A stretch of 64,000 nt of DNA from Porogramme epimiltina (taxonomy: Eukaryota; Basidiomycota; Agaricomycetes; Polyporales; Polyporaceae), in NCBI GenBank assembly GCA_900155495.1, contig FTLJ01000822.1, positions 1 to 64,000 of the forward strand, in the 5' to 3' direction. Numbering within the stretch: position 1 is the stretch's first letter; every line of letters starts with the position of its first letter. The notes below the pieces were generated by a model. It did no database searches and had not been told where the DNA came from. It worked only from the letters and a program-made list of their open reading frames with translations. A program made the position numbers and the translations under genes. This document shows positions 1 through 10,613 of the stretch, one piece after another.

Positions 1-605
1 CTGTAACGGCCCGAGCGCGATTCTTGGGCGGTTCTTGAGGCAGGAAGCAGAGATGGGGAGGCAAAGGAAGGTGTTGGTTCGGCGGAGAGCCTCGGAAGGC
101 CCTCCGCGAGGTAAGTACATGGTGCGCGCGGTACAATGATTATCATACTGATGTAAGACGAAAGGAACCAATGAGAGCGCCCGCCCGAGAAGCCGGACGG
201 CGGGCGTACGATAGAGAACATACGAATAAGGGAAAAGATACAAATCACAAAACAAATCTAATCTAGAGAGTCCGTAAGGTGCGTAAGGCCTGGCGGCCAT
301 TACAGATACACCTGGGGCGGTGACCCTGTGGCAGGCATATCAAATTTTCTTACCCCATGCTAGGCGACGATTGCCTTCGATACCTCAGAACACTCTCCTT
401 GAGCAATATAATTCCACTGCTATCATGTACAGCATGTCACATCCCGAGTCCACCTGCCCAACTACATCAAAACGCCTCCTAATCTTTTCCGTAACCCACC
501 GCCGATGGCATATCTATCCTGGCCACAGATCGCTAACAAGTCCATACCTCATTCTACCTCTTTGCTTCTCCCAACCTTTATTCTTGTCTCTAGCCCCAGC
601 TCATT
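1..605. other. Left-edge intergenic stretch, no gene recognised
   Basis: No frame here reads as a recognisable protein. The open frames are short and cross the start of the downstream gene in the wrong phase. It may hold the end of a gene lying off the left edge and the 5' leader of the MLKL-like copy that starts at 606. Confidence 0.5.
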
Positions 606-1532
606 ATGAATATGCGGGTCCGGCCTACAATCCAGAAGCCTTCCTCCGGAGACACACTCGCTATCATCATCAGTGCTCTCAAGGTCGTCAAAGCCACATC
701 TGACTCTATATCCTCTGTCCCCCTCTTAAGCATCGTCGCCAGTGCCGCTCTTGGCCTTACTGAAACCTTAGGGGTAATGAACATTGGCACGTGAAACAGC
801 ATTCACTTATGTCGATTTCAGAAAGTTCACGGGAACAAAGAGCAGTGTGCTCAGCTTGCCAGGAGGACAGCAAATCTCCTTGAGCACATCACAGCCCGCA
901 TCTATGCGGATCCTGACCAAGTTAGCCCTGCGATGAATGAGAATCTTGGACTTCTTCATGGGTACGTAACCCGCGAACCCTCTCTATTCAGGAAAGAAGC
1001 CATGCCAATGGTAACTCTTGTCAGATCGCTAGCGGGGATACAGCAAGAAGTCGATCGAGAGTCTTGCCGTTCGTTCCTGTCACGATTCGTGCATCAATAC
1101 ACGGTTGCGTCCATGATCTCAAGGAATATGCAAGAGCTAGATGATGCGTGGCGTAGGTTCGACGTGAGTGCAGGATTCCGTGTCGATGTGACTGTAGTGC
1201 TATTGACACTCTCCATCCCTCTCAAACCGCCGAAGACGGCATGTCTAGTTACGTTGGACCAGGAAGTGAGGATTATGAGAGTCCTGCATGGGGAACAGGC
1301 AATGTACGACGGGCAGTCGCAGGTACGCTAATCTACGTGGTCGCGGGCTCGTGGGGATTGACATTCGGCTACTCAGATACGGCTGTATCGCTGGTGTGAC
1401 ATTGAGATCACAAGTCAGCGGGGGACATGTCGCGTCCTTGGAAAGTACGACGCAGACGATTACAGCGCCAGGATTGAGGGCCGCTGCGTCCGGGTTCGCC
1501 AGTTCCGGGATCGCGTATCCTCTCCGAAAGTA
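606..1532 (+). pseudogene. MLKL-like/HeLo-type protein, copy A, 5' half (split by transposon)
   Basis: This is the N-terminal half of a gene whose 3' half resumes at 7650. Exon 1 (606-773, 56 residues) carries the short hydrophobic stretch around ISALKVVKATSDSISSVPLL. Exon 2 starts at 822 with NKEQCAQLARRTANLLEHIT, and an exon near 1025-1160 ends QELDDAWRRFD. These form a helical bundle that I compare with the fungal MLKL-N/HeLo-like class, which can permeabilise membranes in regulated cell death. The last exon before the break (about 1380-1529) reads IRLYRWCD...RGTCRVLGKYDAD, the first part of a kinase-like region, and ends in SSPK exactly at a 5' splice site. The transposon begins 3 bp further on. 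The reading frame up to the break has no stop. As it stands the gene should give at most a truncated N-terminal protein. The family assignment is by motif and shape only. Confidence 0.75.
1523..1532. repeat. Left target-site duplication, TCCGAAAGTA
   Basis: The 10 bases TCCGAAAGTA sit immediately outside the left inverted end and recur exactly at 7650-7659. They span the exon-intron junction (CCGAAA|GTA) of the host gene, so the uninterrupted sequence would read TCCGAAAGTAAGT. Confidence 0.95.
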
Positions 1533-1564
1533 GGACCCGGGCAACTCCCCCAAGGGTCTGTCGC
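1533..1564 (+). repeat. Left terminal inverted repeat, 32 bp
   Basis: Begins GGACCCGGGCAACTCC and is the exact reverse complement of 7618-7649 over 32 bases; the next base inward differs. This is the expected transposase binding and cleavage end. Confidence 0.95.
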
Positions 1565-1580
1565 TGATTTGGACATTGCG

Positions 1581-1598
1581 GTTGCCTTAAAAGGCAAC
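1581..1598. repeat. Subterminal hairpin in the transposon
   Basis: GTTGCCTT-AA-AAGGCAAC is an 8-bp perfect inverted repeat with a 2-bp loop, 17 bp inside the left inverted end. I see no equivalent hairpin at the right end. Confidence 0.7.
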
Positions 1599-1601
1599 GA
1601 G

Positions 1602-1619
1602 CCTTGTCGCGGTTTGGGG
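1602..1619 (+). repeat. Left subterminal direct motif (partner at 7549-7566)
   Basis: The 18-base motif CCTTGTCGCGGTTTGGGG recurs with one change and in the same orientation at 7549-7566. Because it is direct rather than inverted, it differs from the terminal repeats. It could be an internal transposase site. Confidence 0.7.
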
Positions 1620-1810
1620 ATTCAACGCTCTTCGAGGTGTTAAGCGCTCGTTAAGCGCTCGTGACCTCTGTCCATTGTTTGGAGTTTTGAGACGGCCGTA
1701 GGGACGCGCTCCGGGCGCTTACTGTATGTCGTGGAGCGGTAGATATATTCACCATGCGCCACATAAATGTTTATAGTATACCTTGACCACTATATTTGTT
1801 TTGAACCAAC

Positions 1811-4800
1811 ATGTCCGAGTTCTCCCCAACACCCTTCTCTCCTCCTGGAACACTACCTGAAGCTGTCCCTCCAATGGAGAAGCCTCGACTGGACAATCAG
1901 ATACGATGCATACGGGATATAGAATTCGACAGGACGGACCTTGAGCAGCTCTTACAAGGCTCTGAGCTTCGCATCTCATCGACCACACTGAATGCTTTTG
2001 CTGCTGTGGTCCAGAACAAAGCAGACAGTGTGGTACCTCAAACCCGCGACTTTGTTATATTCTCTTCTTGGATACCTGCACTGGCGACTGGAGAACGTCC
2101 ACAGGGAAAGATCTACGGCACAATTGAGTCCCATATCATGGCTGCAGTGAGCAATTTCGAGTGATTCTAGTAGTATGCTTACTTATTCCCAATATGATCA
2201 TTTATAGTGCCGCAATTCTGACATGAACGATGCTCGTACGCTGGAGTGTTGGGCTATTCCACTGTGTGGTGGAAGTCCTGCACACTGGGTCCTTGGATTC
2301 GTCGACACTACGATGAAGGAAGTAGGGATCATAGACAGCGCGCCGGAGCTCGATTCAGCCACATGGGCAATGCCGGTGAGTAGCTTGATCTTGTATAAAA
2401 CGCTTAGTATGCTTACTATGAATGTAGACTCTCGTCTCAGCCATAGATTCCATGCGTGAATGTCTTGGAATGGAGAAACTTGAATGGGAGATTATGGCCA
2501 AAATTGTATACTCGCCCGAGGAATCCGAGAGGCAAATTGATGCATGGTCCTGTGGGCTGTTTGTGATGGCTGCAATTCAAGCATTCGTCGACCGGTCCGT
2601 ACATATTCCGGGTAACAGAGCCAAGGAAACCACGCGTCAGATGGCACTAGAAGCTCTGCAACTTGTTCCGTAAGCTTGTATTTAATTGTCAATCTTGAAT
2701 CTACTGACTGACAGTTTGTTAGACAACGGGTCACATCTACTCGAGACCTTCCGACCTCACATGAGACACCGCCTACACCTCTGCACGAGTCTCCTTCCGA
2801 GCCGAAACCATGTCAGAATAATCCCCCATCAATGCACATAGGTATGGAGGATCTCTCGGGCGATTTGCCGCCTCCTACGACATCACCTTCAAAGAGAAAG
2901 CTTCCTGAGGTGTTTTCAAGCCAATCCGACGACGTTTCCGTCCCTTCAAGCTCTCAGAAACAGACCAAGCGCCCCAAGATGTACAAGACCGAAGCTCAGC
3001 GCCGGGAGGACCTGGAAAACGAGCACGACATTGAGATTGTGGAACCCCATCGAGTGAAGTGTCGTGGATGCCGCAAATGGTTGAAGCTTGACTCTGCCCA
3101 AAAGTACAAGCGTCGTGCATGGGATGCCCACAAGGCAAAGTGTGCTCAAATTGTCGGTACCACGCTGGTACGGACAGGGCTCAACCGGGCTAAATCGAGT
3201 GTATTCATGGTGCGTAGTTCTTTGAATTTCGACTAGTATGTCGCATTGAAAATTAAAATATTTGTAGGAGGCAGGGCAGTCGACATTGGATGCATCTATG
3301 GCACGTACTTCAAATTCTGGATCCCAAAAGGCGACATATAATACTGTGAGGACGTCAGCAGTAAGTGCAGTCAAGTTTGGTACTCTATGACTCCACATAT
3401 TGACGCGTATTCAGTCTCAGCCCATATGGAAGTTCTTTGAGAAGTCATCAGTAGAAAATGTTCGCCTTGACCCCCAGATTCAAGACCCTGTGCTCCCCAA
3501 GCTTGACGAGGCCTGCATTCACCTCACCGGTGGTGACTGGGATGAGTATATTCTGCGGACACACACGCGTGCCCTTGGTGGAATATCACCTACTCTCCGA
3601 GCCAGGATTGTACGGCAACTATTTCCATACAAGAATTTTCCGAGTATGAAATGTACTGCACAAGCTCCCGACAATACAGTTGCCACATCCGATGTTCCAG
3701 CGAACAGAAACACTGAAAAGGACGAGGCGAAGTGGTCCGAGGTGGAACTTAGTCAACTTGACAATACCCTAAGAGGCTGGGCGCGGTGGGAGGTTAACTA
3801 CGACCAACGGTATGTGAAGTCCACGGGGTGCGAAGGAACAACGAAGAACAAGTCCAAAATCTGTGACAAATGCATCGAGCTCGCCAAGGACAAAGGTCTC
3901 AAACGATCAGTCCAGAGGGTATGTCGTCTGTGAATTAGCTTGCATCCCGAACTATTATTCACGCAATTAAATGTATCAAACAGAAGAACAAAGAAGCAAA
4001 CCTCACCAAAGATGAGCAGCACGAAATCCACGTGAAGCGCGAGAAGTTTGCCCCACACGCCGTCCGTAACACCGATGCTCGAGCGCTGCACGGTATGATG
4101 AAAGACCCCGCCATCTACAAAGTGTTTTTGGCGTTGCAGAGGCACGATAGTCTCGGTGCATTCCTGGAGCTATACCAGCAGGCTCAGGATGGGCAACTCA
4201 ATGGGTATCCACTTTTTGTCGATATTTGCAAGGTCCTTTCCAAACAAGTACAGTGCGAGAACAGCGAAAACCCAAAGCTCAAACACGGCATGCGGTACAG
4301 TCAAGACTACCTCAACTTCATGACAATCATGCGATCGTATGGACACCGCTCCGCACAGCAGTACGCCATCCTAACCTCTCAGATTGGGGGCCCTTCCCCT
4401 CGCACTTTGCGGTATGTATTTACTTCAGTCTATTCATATTATTACTGCATTTACTGACTAAACGAAAGCAATGTCGTTCGCCGTTCACCTGATTGCATGA
4501 GCAACCCTGATCTTGTCTTCGAGAATGTTGCTCGATTCAAACGACTCATAGACAGAGTGGGTTACACTGGTCCACTTGTCATCTCAGGCGACTGCACAAA
4601 GGTTCGGCAACGTCTAACCTACTCCAACGACTTTGGTGGGCACGTTCTCGGCTCTGTACTTCCACTGGCACAGTGCAAGGTGGATGACGTCAAGGACATA
4701 GAGAGTGTCATCTCGAAAATTCATGCAGAGAAGAAGACTGCAACGCAAGTGCGAGCCACATTAGGATTAGTACGTTCAATATATTCTATATACACTCAAA

Positions 4801-7454
4801 CTTATGGTTTTCTTCGCATACAGATACCTCTACCAGGATACCCGCCATTTGTCCTTTCTCTGACACCGACCAAAGGAAACGACACGGCAGAGGACATCCA
4901 CAAGCATCACATGACGCTCCTCAAGATGGCACGACAACTTCAAATGAAAATCGTAGCCATGGCCGCGGACGGCGCATCAACGGAGCTTGGAGCCCAGATG
5001 CTAATGGATAGTGAGGCCACATCGTGTGAGCCATTGATCTACGAATATCCTGCATATGGCATTCGATTCCGGGCACCTGTTTTTGACATCACAGGCCCAC
5101 TTATCTCGGTACAAGACCCAAATCATGGCCGCAAGACTGCACGGAACCAGCCGCAACATGGGACCCACATAATTGTCCTTGGGGACAAGTATGTTGTGCA
5201 TCGCAGCTTACGTCTACTACAGGAAACAGGGACTGCAGGCCTCGTTCGACGTGACGTTGAAAACGTCGACAAACAAGACGACGGTGCTGCTCGCCGTGTA
5301 ATGCATTCCATGGCTTTGGCTGCAATGACTTCGGAGGGCGATGATGGGAAGGTTTCGATCGAACAGGACTTTGAAGGATTATATCCCTACCTCTGGAATC
5401 TCGGTCAGTATATATTATGTTTGCTACTATGTTATGTTCCAAGCTGACGCGTTTGTAGCTGAATTGTTTGAGGCTTGGGAGAGCCGTGAGAGAACGGCCG
5501 AAGAGCGCCTCCTGGCAGCGTTCCGTACCCGCTTCTTCTTTCATATCTGTGATAGTCACGTGGAACGCATGGCACGACGTTTCCCCGACCTTTACAAACG
5601 ACACCGCTCCTTCATTTCGTCAGCAAGCTTCAGAATATTCGACCGACTCTCATCAACACTCGTACTCCTCATCCTAGCTTGGGCGAAATTCCATCCCGGT
5701 CAACCATTCTGTCCGTCCCTCATTGGGACAGAGTTTACTGAACACTTTTTCGGCCTTGCGCGTTCATTGTTTCCGGACTTCACATACACCGAGTTCCTCA
5801 AAATTATTAGGCATGTAATGCTCCGGCAGAATATTCTCCTGACCGGCAAGATTGCCATCAAGACGGAACGAACATCTCGATCTGGATATAGTCTAGATTA
5901 CGATCCCACTCCCCTCACTACAGAACAGCTTGAACGGACACGTGTGGTAGTAACAGTGGGCACAGTGAACAAGATTGTGGAACTTGCCTTCAAGGAAGCA
6001 TCCCAGATAGCTAAGCAGCTCCTACATATTTCTGTTCCCAAAATTCCGTTCACCCATATTCCTCGTAGTCTCACATCAAGGATTTCCAAACCGAGTCGCC
6101 GGCGTGACATTCCACAGGATGAATCAGACTCAGAATCCTCGGACGTCGATGAAGAAATGGAACTGGACGACGAGGAGGATTATGACAATAGGCCCGACGA
6201 AGACGAAGACGCTGCAGAGCAAACTGTGCACGAAAATGACGACAGTGAATCCAGCTCCAGAACTAGGGATGCCGCACATGACACGGCACGGTACTCTGCG
6301 CTCTCTGCAGATTATGAAGAAGCTTTGTCCGAGATCACCCCAGAATTCTCTGACGCCCTGTATTCTGAACAGTCTACAGTTTCCGGTGTGGTTATACACT
6401 CAGGGCTTCGAATACTACCTCCTACCCAACCCAAACCGAGCACCGTTGCATCTACCGCCATCCCATCAGTTCTTCTCAGCAAAATCCTCGATACCAATGA
6501 CAAGATCGACATCTCTCGTATGGCATCTGTCCGAAAATCTCACCAGTCCTCAGCATCAAATCACTCTGAGCGCGTCATCGCAATTGACCCAAAATTCGCA
6601 CTCAACCGGGTCATCAATGGGCCAGACAAAGGCATGTCAATTCGCGAAGCCTCACACCATGTGCGCGTCCTCCAGGATCTTACCTTTGGGGGCAAAATCA
6701 CGAAGACTGCACGAGAACATCGCTGGCAGGAGACTGCCAAACGAGTCCATCTGATAGTTCCGGAAAAAGGTGTGTAGCCTGCGATATTTATTCCCTCCTC
6801 CTCACTGAGTACTGTTTGATACTAATTGAATTCCTTGGTTTTTATAGACCTACCGAACCTCGCCTCCAAGGGTATTACAGCGGTTAAGCCACTGCGCCCT
6901 GGCTGCTTTGTTATTCTACACAACAAGGCAAAGAGGATGTATGTGGGTGAGGTCCTTGATATCTTCAAGAAGGTCGGCCAAGGGCACGGATTTATTGAAA
7001 GTGTGGACAAACCTACTGGTCTGTCATACATTGCACTTCGAGTGTATCTGCCCATTACACGAGTATGTTTCCCATAAATAATTTACTGCCATCGCTCATC
7101 ATTTTTTAGAATAGCGGAATTGTCGATACCTCGCCCAATGCGAGTGATGCCGAAGAGTTCTCAGAGCCTGAAGACGGCCCCCCCAACTCGAACATGCCGG
7201 CAATCTTCTCTTGCCTCGATCCCACACGACCATCAATGAGCCTTTTCACCCACGCAGAGGCTGCAGATCTTGTGTACAACCTTGGGAGGCTCGCAGTAGA
7301 TCATACGAGGAGTACCCCGGGCGCCACATTTCTCAAACCATGGGCGGCCACATGGTGGAATCTCCTCTTCCAGCCCAGAGTCCGACAGAAGCTGTTTATC
7401 AGGATTCCTGCTAAGCACATCCGGGATGCGCTGGCAGGGAACACAGAGAAGTGA
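1811..7454 (+). CDS. Transposase with N-terminal Ulp1 protease, zinc-finger-like segment and DDE-like nuclease
   Basis: Twelve exons (1811-2146, 2208-2375, 2428-2669, 2723-3209, 3268-3360, 3415-3918, 3984-4411, 4469-4769, 4824-5403, 5459-6769, 6848-7062, 7110-7454) join to 5,010 nt, or 1,669 aa. All introns are GT-AG and 46-64 nt long. Residues about 100-240 form a C48/Ulp1-type cysteine protease: His138 in AHWVLGFVD, Asp155 in GIIDSAP, Gln204 and Cys210 in QIDAWSCG. Around 360-392 there is a CxxC...H...C zinc-finger-like segment (VKCRGCRKWLKL). The nuclease core shows acidic residues at about 794 (ISGDCTK), 902 (MAADGASTE) and 1141 (TEHFFGLAR), reminiscent of P-element/THAP9-type DDE enzymes. 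A strongly acidic stretch (about 6110-6250) precedes a C-terminal region. I infer excision and insertion of the element; the protease may act on SUMO-like substrates. The continuous frame argues for one fused protein, though two transcripts cannot be excluded. Confidence 0.85.
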
Positions 7455-7548
7455 ATTTATTGTGCTCTAGGGAAGATACATGTACTAGTACGTTCATATA
7501 CACCTCTTGTTATCTCCTCTCCCCCGCCGCCCCCATACACGTGACGAC

Positions 7549-7566
7549 CCTTGTCGCGATTTGGGG
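7549..7566 (+). repeat. Right subterminal direct motif (partner at 1602-1619)
   Basis: CCTTGTCGCGATTTGGGG matches the left subterminal motif at 17 of 18 bases, on the same strand. Confidence 0.7.
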
Positions 7567-7617
7567 TTTTTCGGCGCTTAAATTTGGGTATTTGAGGGCG
7601 TTTTGGGGGGTCCGAGG

Positions 7618-7649
7618 GCGACAGACCCTTGGGGGAGTTGCCCGGGTCC
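7618..7649 (-). repeat. Right terminal inverted repeat, 32 bp
   Basis: Exact reverse complement of 1533-1564, ending GAGTTGCCCGGGTCC at the junction with the host gene. Confidence 0.95.
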
Positions 7650-7659
7650 TCCGAAAGTA
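7650..7659. repeat. Right target-site duplication, TCCGAAAGTA
   Basis: Second copy of the 10-bp target. It is followed by AGTACT, so this side keeps the original donor sequence GTAAGTACT of the interrupted intron. Confidence 0.95.
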
Positions 7660-9638
7660 AGTACTGCAGGTTTCGGCATAATGTCTGTCGTAGAGATGGA
7701 TTAAATATGGATTCTTAGGTAGAAATCAACTCTCTACTCGTGTACAATCCGAACAGGCATGCGAAACACTGTGCTCTCTGTCGTGCATCACACTTATCCT
7801 TCACAGACATGGGGCCCATCCGAATTTGGCTCAAGTCATTGGACGATCCCACCCGTCTGTCGAGAATCCGTTTTATGTTGTTGAGGCTGGTATGTCGCAC
7901 GTACCTTCCCCAATCTCGATGTGTCCGCTGAATTCGCGAGAGCAGGCGCGGCGTCTCTCCTCCTCAACTTTCTGGATACACGGGGTGTAGACCTCGTCAC
8001 ATGTTGGCTTATACATGTATGCCACAGGTCGCGTTCATGTGGCGCATCCTGACCCTTTCCCAGGTCCTGGACTTTTGTGTGCGAGGAACACTGAGTTTCT
8101 CATCGCTTTGGAAATGAGCCTCACATTTGGTACACACAGAGCGCCTTCGAGTTTGCTAGGGATTCTGGAATACCGACATACGATGTAGGTGCATCATCCA
8201 GCATCCTCTTCGTTTCGCATGTTGACCTCGCGCCAAGGCTCAAAAAGGGATATGGCATGACCATCATGGCGGCTGCTTGCCGTCTGCATCCCTCAATGCC
8301 GAAGGGCGTCTCCTGCTCGACGCCTCAGACCTTTGCTGTGCTACAAGCGGATGCATTCAACATTGCGTTACTCGCTTGTTCAATGAGGTACGCTTCTCTT
8401 GTTCACAAGATCGAACTACCGCAGGCACTGATGACAGTGCTTCAGGCATATGGGTACGAGTCGCGGGGAGATAAGATGAGTATTACTTATCCTGCGATAC
8501 TCGGTATCAAGATACACGGGTGCTGATGCTAACCAGGTACTGGGTATATGAGAACGGAGACAATATGGCTGCCAAATATCTCTTCTCTGTCTTCCAATCT
8601 AGCTCTGAGGGAAGTTCAATCGCCGAGCATATCGACGAGTTTACTCGCTCACCGGCTGGGACATTGTGGTCCGCCGGCCATTACAGCACACAGGTGGTGG
8701 CGGGTCTTGGGGAATATGGGTACATAGAGCGTGACGGCGCCGAAGAACGATTCGTGTGCTTGGGACATATCGACGATATCTTGGGAGTACATACAGATAC
8801 TACAGTCACCCTGCATAGAAGGCGGAGACACGATGGGGTCACGCCATGGCAGGAGGTTCATGGATGGCCGAATGGCGTTTTTAGGTGAGTGCAGGAGTAA
8901 TGGTTTCGATGTGTCTTTGACATTACTAAACGAATTATTTTAGTCACAGGGTCGATCTCGACCGGGGTCATGGCTGCTCTGTGGAAGATTATGAAACGTC
9001 ATACCTCATCCACTTCCCGGAGACCGAGCACACGAACTCGTTCTTCTGGGATCACGCAGAGGAAATTGCGCGTACCCATGGCATTCCTTTGCACGATTTG
9101 GTCCTCGGTATGTTCCAAAACCCTACTCAAACATTTCTGGGCTAACTCTATGATGGGTAAAGTGACCCAATATACGCACTGTGCTCATGTATACAAAGTC
9201 TCAGACACCCATGCATGCGAAAATGATGAACTTGAGAGTGATACTGGTGAGGAGATTCCGCCGTCGATGCTATTCTTTCCACCCTAAGAGAGAAAAACAT
9301 TCAGGGACTCTTCGCGCTGGGCCAATATACTTCCACCACCTGCCACACCCTGAATCGATAGACCATCACGGCTCGTGGGGATACTGGTCATTGAACGCAG
9401 ATGCCGATGCCGACGTCACATCAGATGATGAACTGAGGATTGATGCGTTTGAGCTCTCCCATTGGTAAGGCAGCATTGCAATACATTATACATCAAGCTG
9501 ACTTATTCCTGATTCAGGAAGGAGGTGTGGTGCTCACGTCTTTCACCTCTTCAAACTGAGATTCTTCACACCTTGAACTGTCTGCGGCATAGCAATATCG
9601 CCCTTGAGATGGGAGAGGGACCCGAAGAGATGCCATGA
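7660..9638 (+). pseudogene. MLKL-like/HeLo-type protein, copy A, 3' half
   Basis: Continues the gene broken at 1532. The first downstream exon (about 7717-7755) reads VEINSLLVYNPN, exactly the exon that follows in the intact copy at 16319. Later exons give HPNLAQVIGRSHPSVENPFY (a kinase-like HPN block), FEFARDSGIP, a conserved histidine-rich motif followed by CLPSASLNAEGRLLLDASDL (about 8243-8390), GEYGYIERDGAEE, SFFWDHAEEIARTHGIPLHD, and a C-terminal FELSHW joined across an intron to SPLQTEILHTLNCLR. The stop is at 9636-9638. I found no frameshift or internal stop, so removing the transposon and one target copy in thought would leave a continuous gene. The intron after the AACAG exon starts with GC rather than GT. 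As it stands this half has no promoter or start of its own. Confidence 0.75.
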
Positions 9639-9814
9639 GGAAAAACCGCCAGAGGTTTCTGATGTGATCCGATTTGAAGAGGTCGACTTAGCGTTGTAGT
9701 TGTACCTTCGTCTTCATGATACGTGCGCTACTATAGAAATGTATGAGATATTGACCTTCTTAGATGACACGTTTGGTTGTATTTTCAATATGATTCCTGT
9801 GCTACTTTGAATGT

Positions 9815-10240
9815 TCGAGGTTCATGCACCAAAACACGATTTCGTCAACAATCTCAAGATGTATGCAGGACCTAGACGATTCGTGGCGCAGTTTCGGCGT
9901 GAGTACTCGATGTTCGGCGCGTCGACGCACTCTATCTGAGGTGCCCTGAAAGAGTGCATGTTTAGCTACGATCGACTCGAGCGTAACAAAACTCGATAAA
10001 GAGGTTAAGGTCGTGAAGGCTCAGCTCGACGAATAGGCAATGTATGACGGCCAGCTGCAGGTAACTCACTGCATACATTAGCTCAACATTCCCATATGTA
10101 GGTTCGATTGTACCGCTGGTGCGATATGAAGATCACAGGTCAGAAGGGCACGTGTTGCGTGCTTGGGAAATACAAGGTAGACGAATACTGTGCGAAGGTC
10201 GAAGGCCGGTTAGTCCGGGTACCTCGGTTGCGGAGTTAGG
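9815..10240 (+). pseudogene. Relic of an MLKL-like family gene (fragment)
   Basis: Three exons of the same family lie here without the first or last parts. One reads FMHQNTISSTISRCMQDLDD, one carries KLDKEVKVVKAQLDE then a TAG stop (10034-10036, where the intact copy has CAG) followed by AMYDGQLQ, and one reads VRLYRWCDMKITGQKGTCCV and ends at a second stop (10237-10239). Intron borders at the expected places are still visible. It is closest by eye to the copies at 606 and 16319 and lies between copy A and the minus-strand copy. Confidence 0.8.
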
Positions 10241-10613
10241 CATCCTCAAATGTGAGTCTGATAGCACGCCGCATTACTTCCGTCGTATTCAACCCGCCTT
10301 CCCTATTGGTTGAGAGGGCGAGGTGTATAGCTCAAGATCCTGATGAAGCACATTGAACCGTAGTTCCATATTTTGATATCAAACAACTCTTCGTAAACCG
10401 CGTGTCGTCGGGATCTGATATCATAACTTGAATGTGTATGAGCGCATGGAACACTGCGCTCTGAAGGCTTGGACTAATGGAAACAATATCATATCTCGAA
10501 TTACCCCACCGTACTATTACATAAGCTGTTGAAAAGGTATGCTCATGAAGAATGCATTTGTATACAACTCTTCTGGTCGGTATACACATGCCTATTTGCA
10601 CCGGACTACATGC
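10241..10613. other. Intergenic, no gene recognised
   Basis: Between the relic and the end of the minus-strand MLKL-like gene. Only short frames occur and no family exon could be seen. Confidence 0.5.

Larger units (their letters stand above)
1533..7649 (+). mobile_element. 6,117-bp DNA transposon encoding a Ulp1-DDE fusion transposase
   Basis: A complete cut-and-paste type element. It has perfect 32-bp terminal inverted repeats (1533-1564 and 7618-7649, starting GGACCCGGGCAACTCC) and a perfect 10-bp target duplication (TCCGAAAGTA). One large 12-exon gene (1811-7454) fills it. The left subterminal region has a hairpin (1581-1598), a tandem of TTAAGCGCTCG units (about 1639-1661) and an 18-bp motif repeated in the same orientation near the right end. 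The intact ends, clean duplication and fully open transposase suggest a young, possibly active copy. A 9-10 bp duplication is usual for Mutator-like elements and 8 bp for hAT, P and KDZ. The transposase motifs do not fit the KDZ signature I know, so the superfamily is left open. Confidence 0.95.

Noticed and set aside
1811..2734. Ulp1 protease as a separate gene from the transposase
   Set aside because: Exon 3 (ending 2669) splices in phase to 2723 and the frame runs on to 7454; the total is exactly divisible by three. A single fused gene is simpler.
1533..7649. Assignment of the transposon to the KDZ group
   Set aside because: The target duplication is 10 bp rather than the 8 bp usual there, and the nuclease motifs lack the signature I know for KDZ enzymes.
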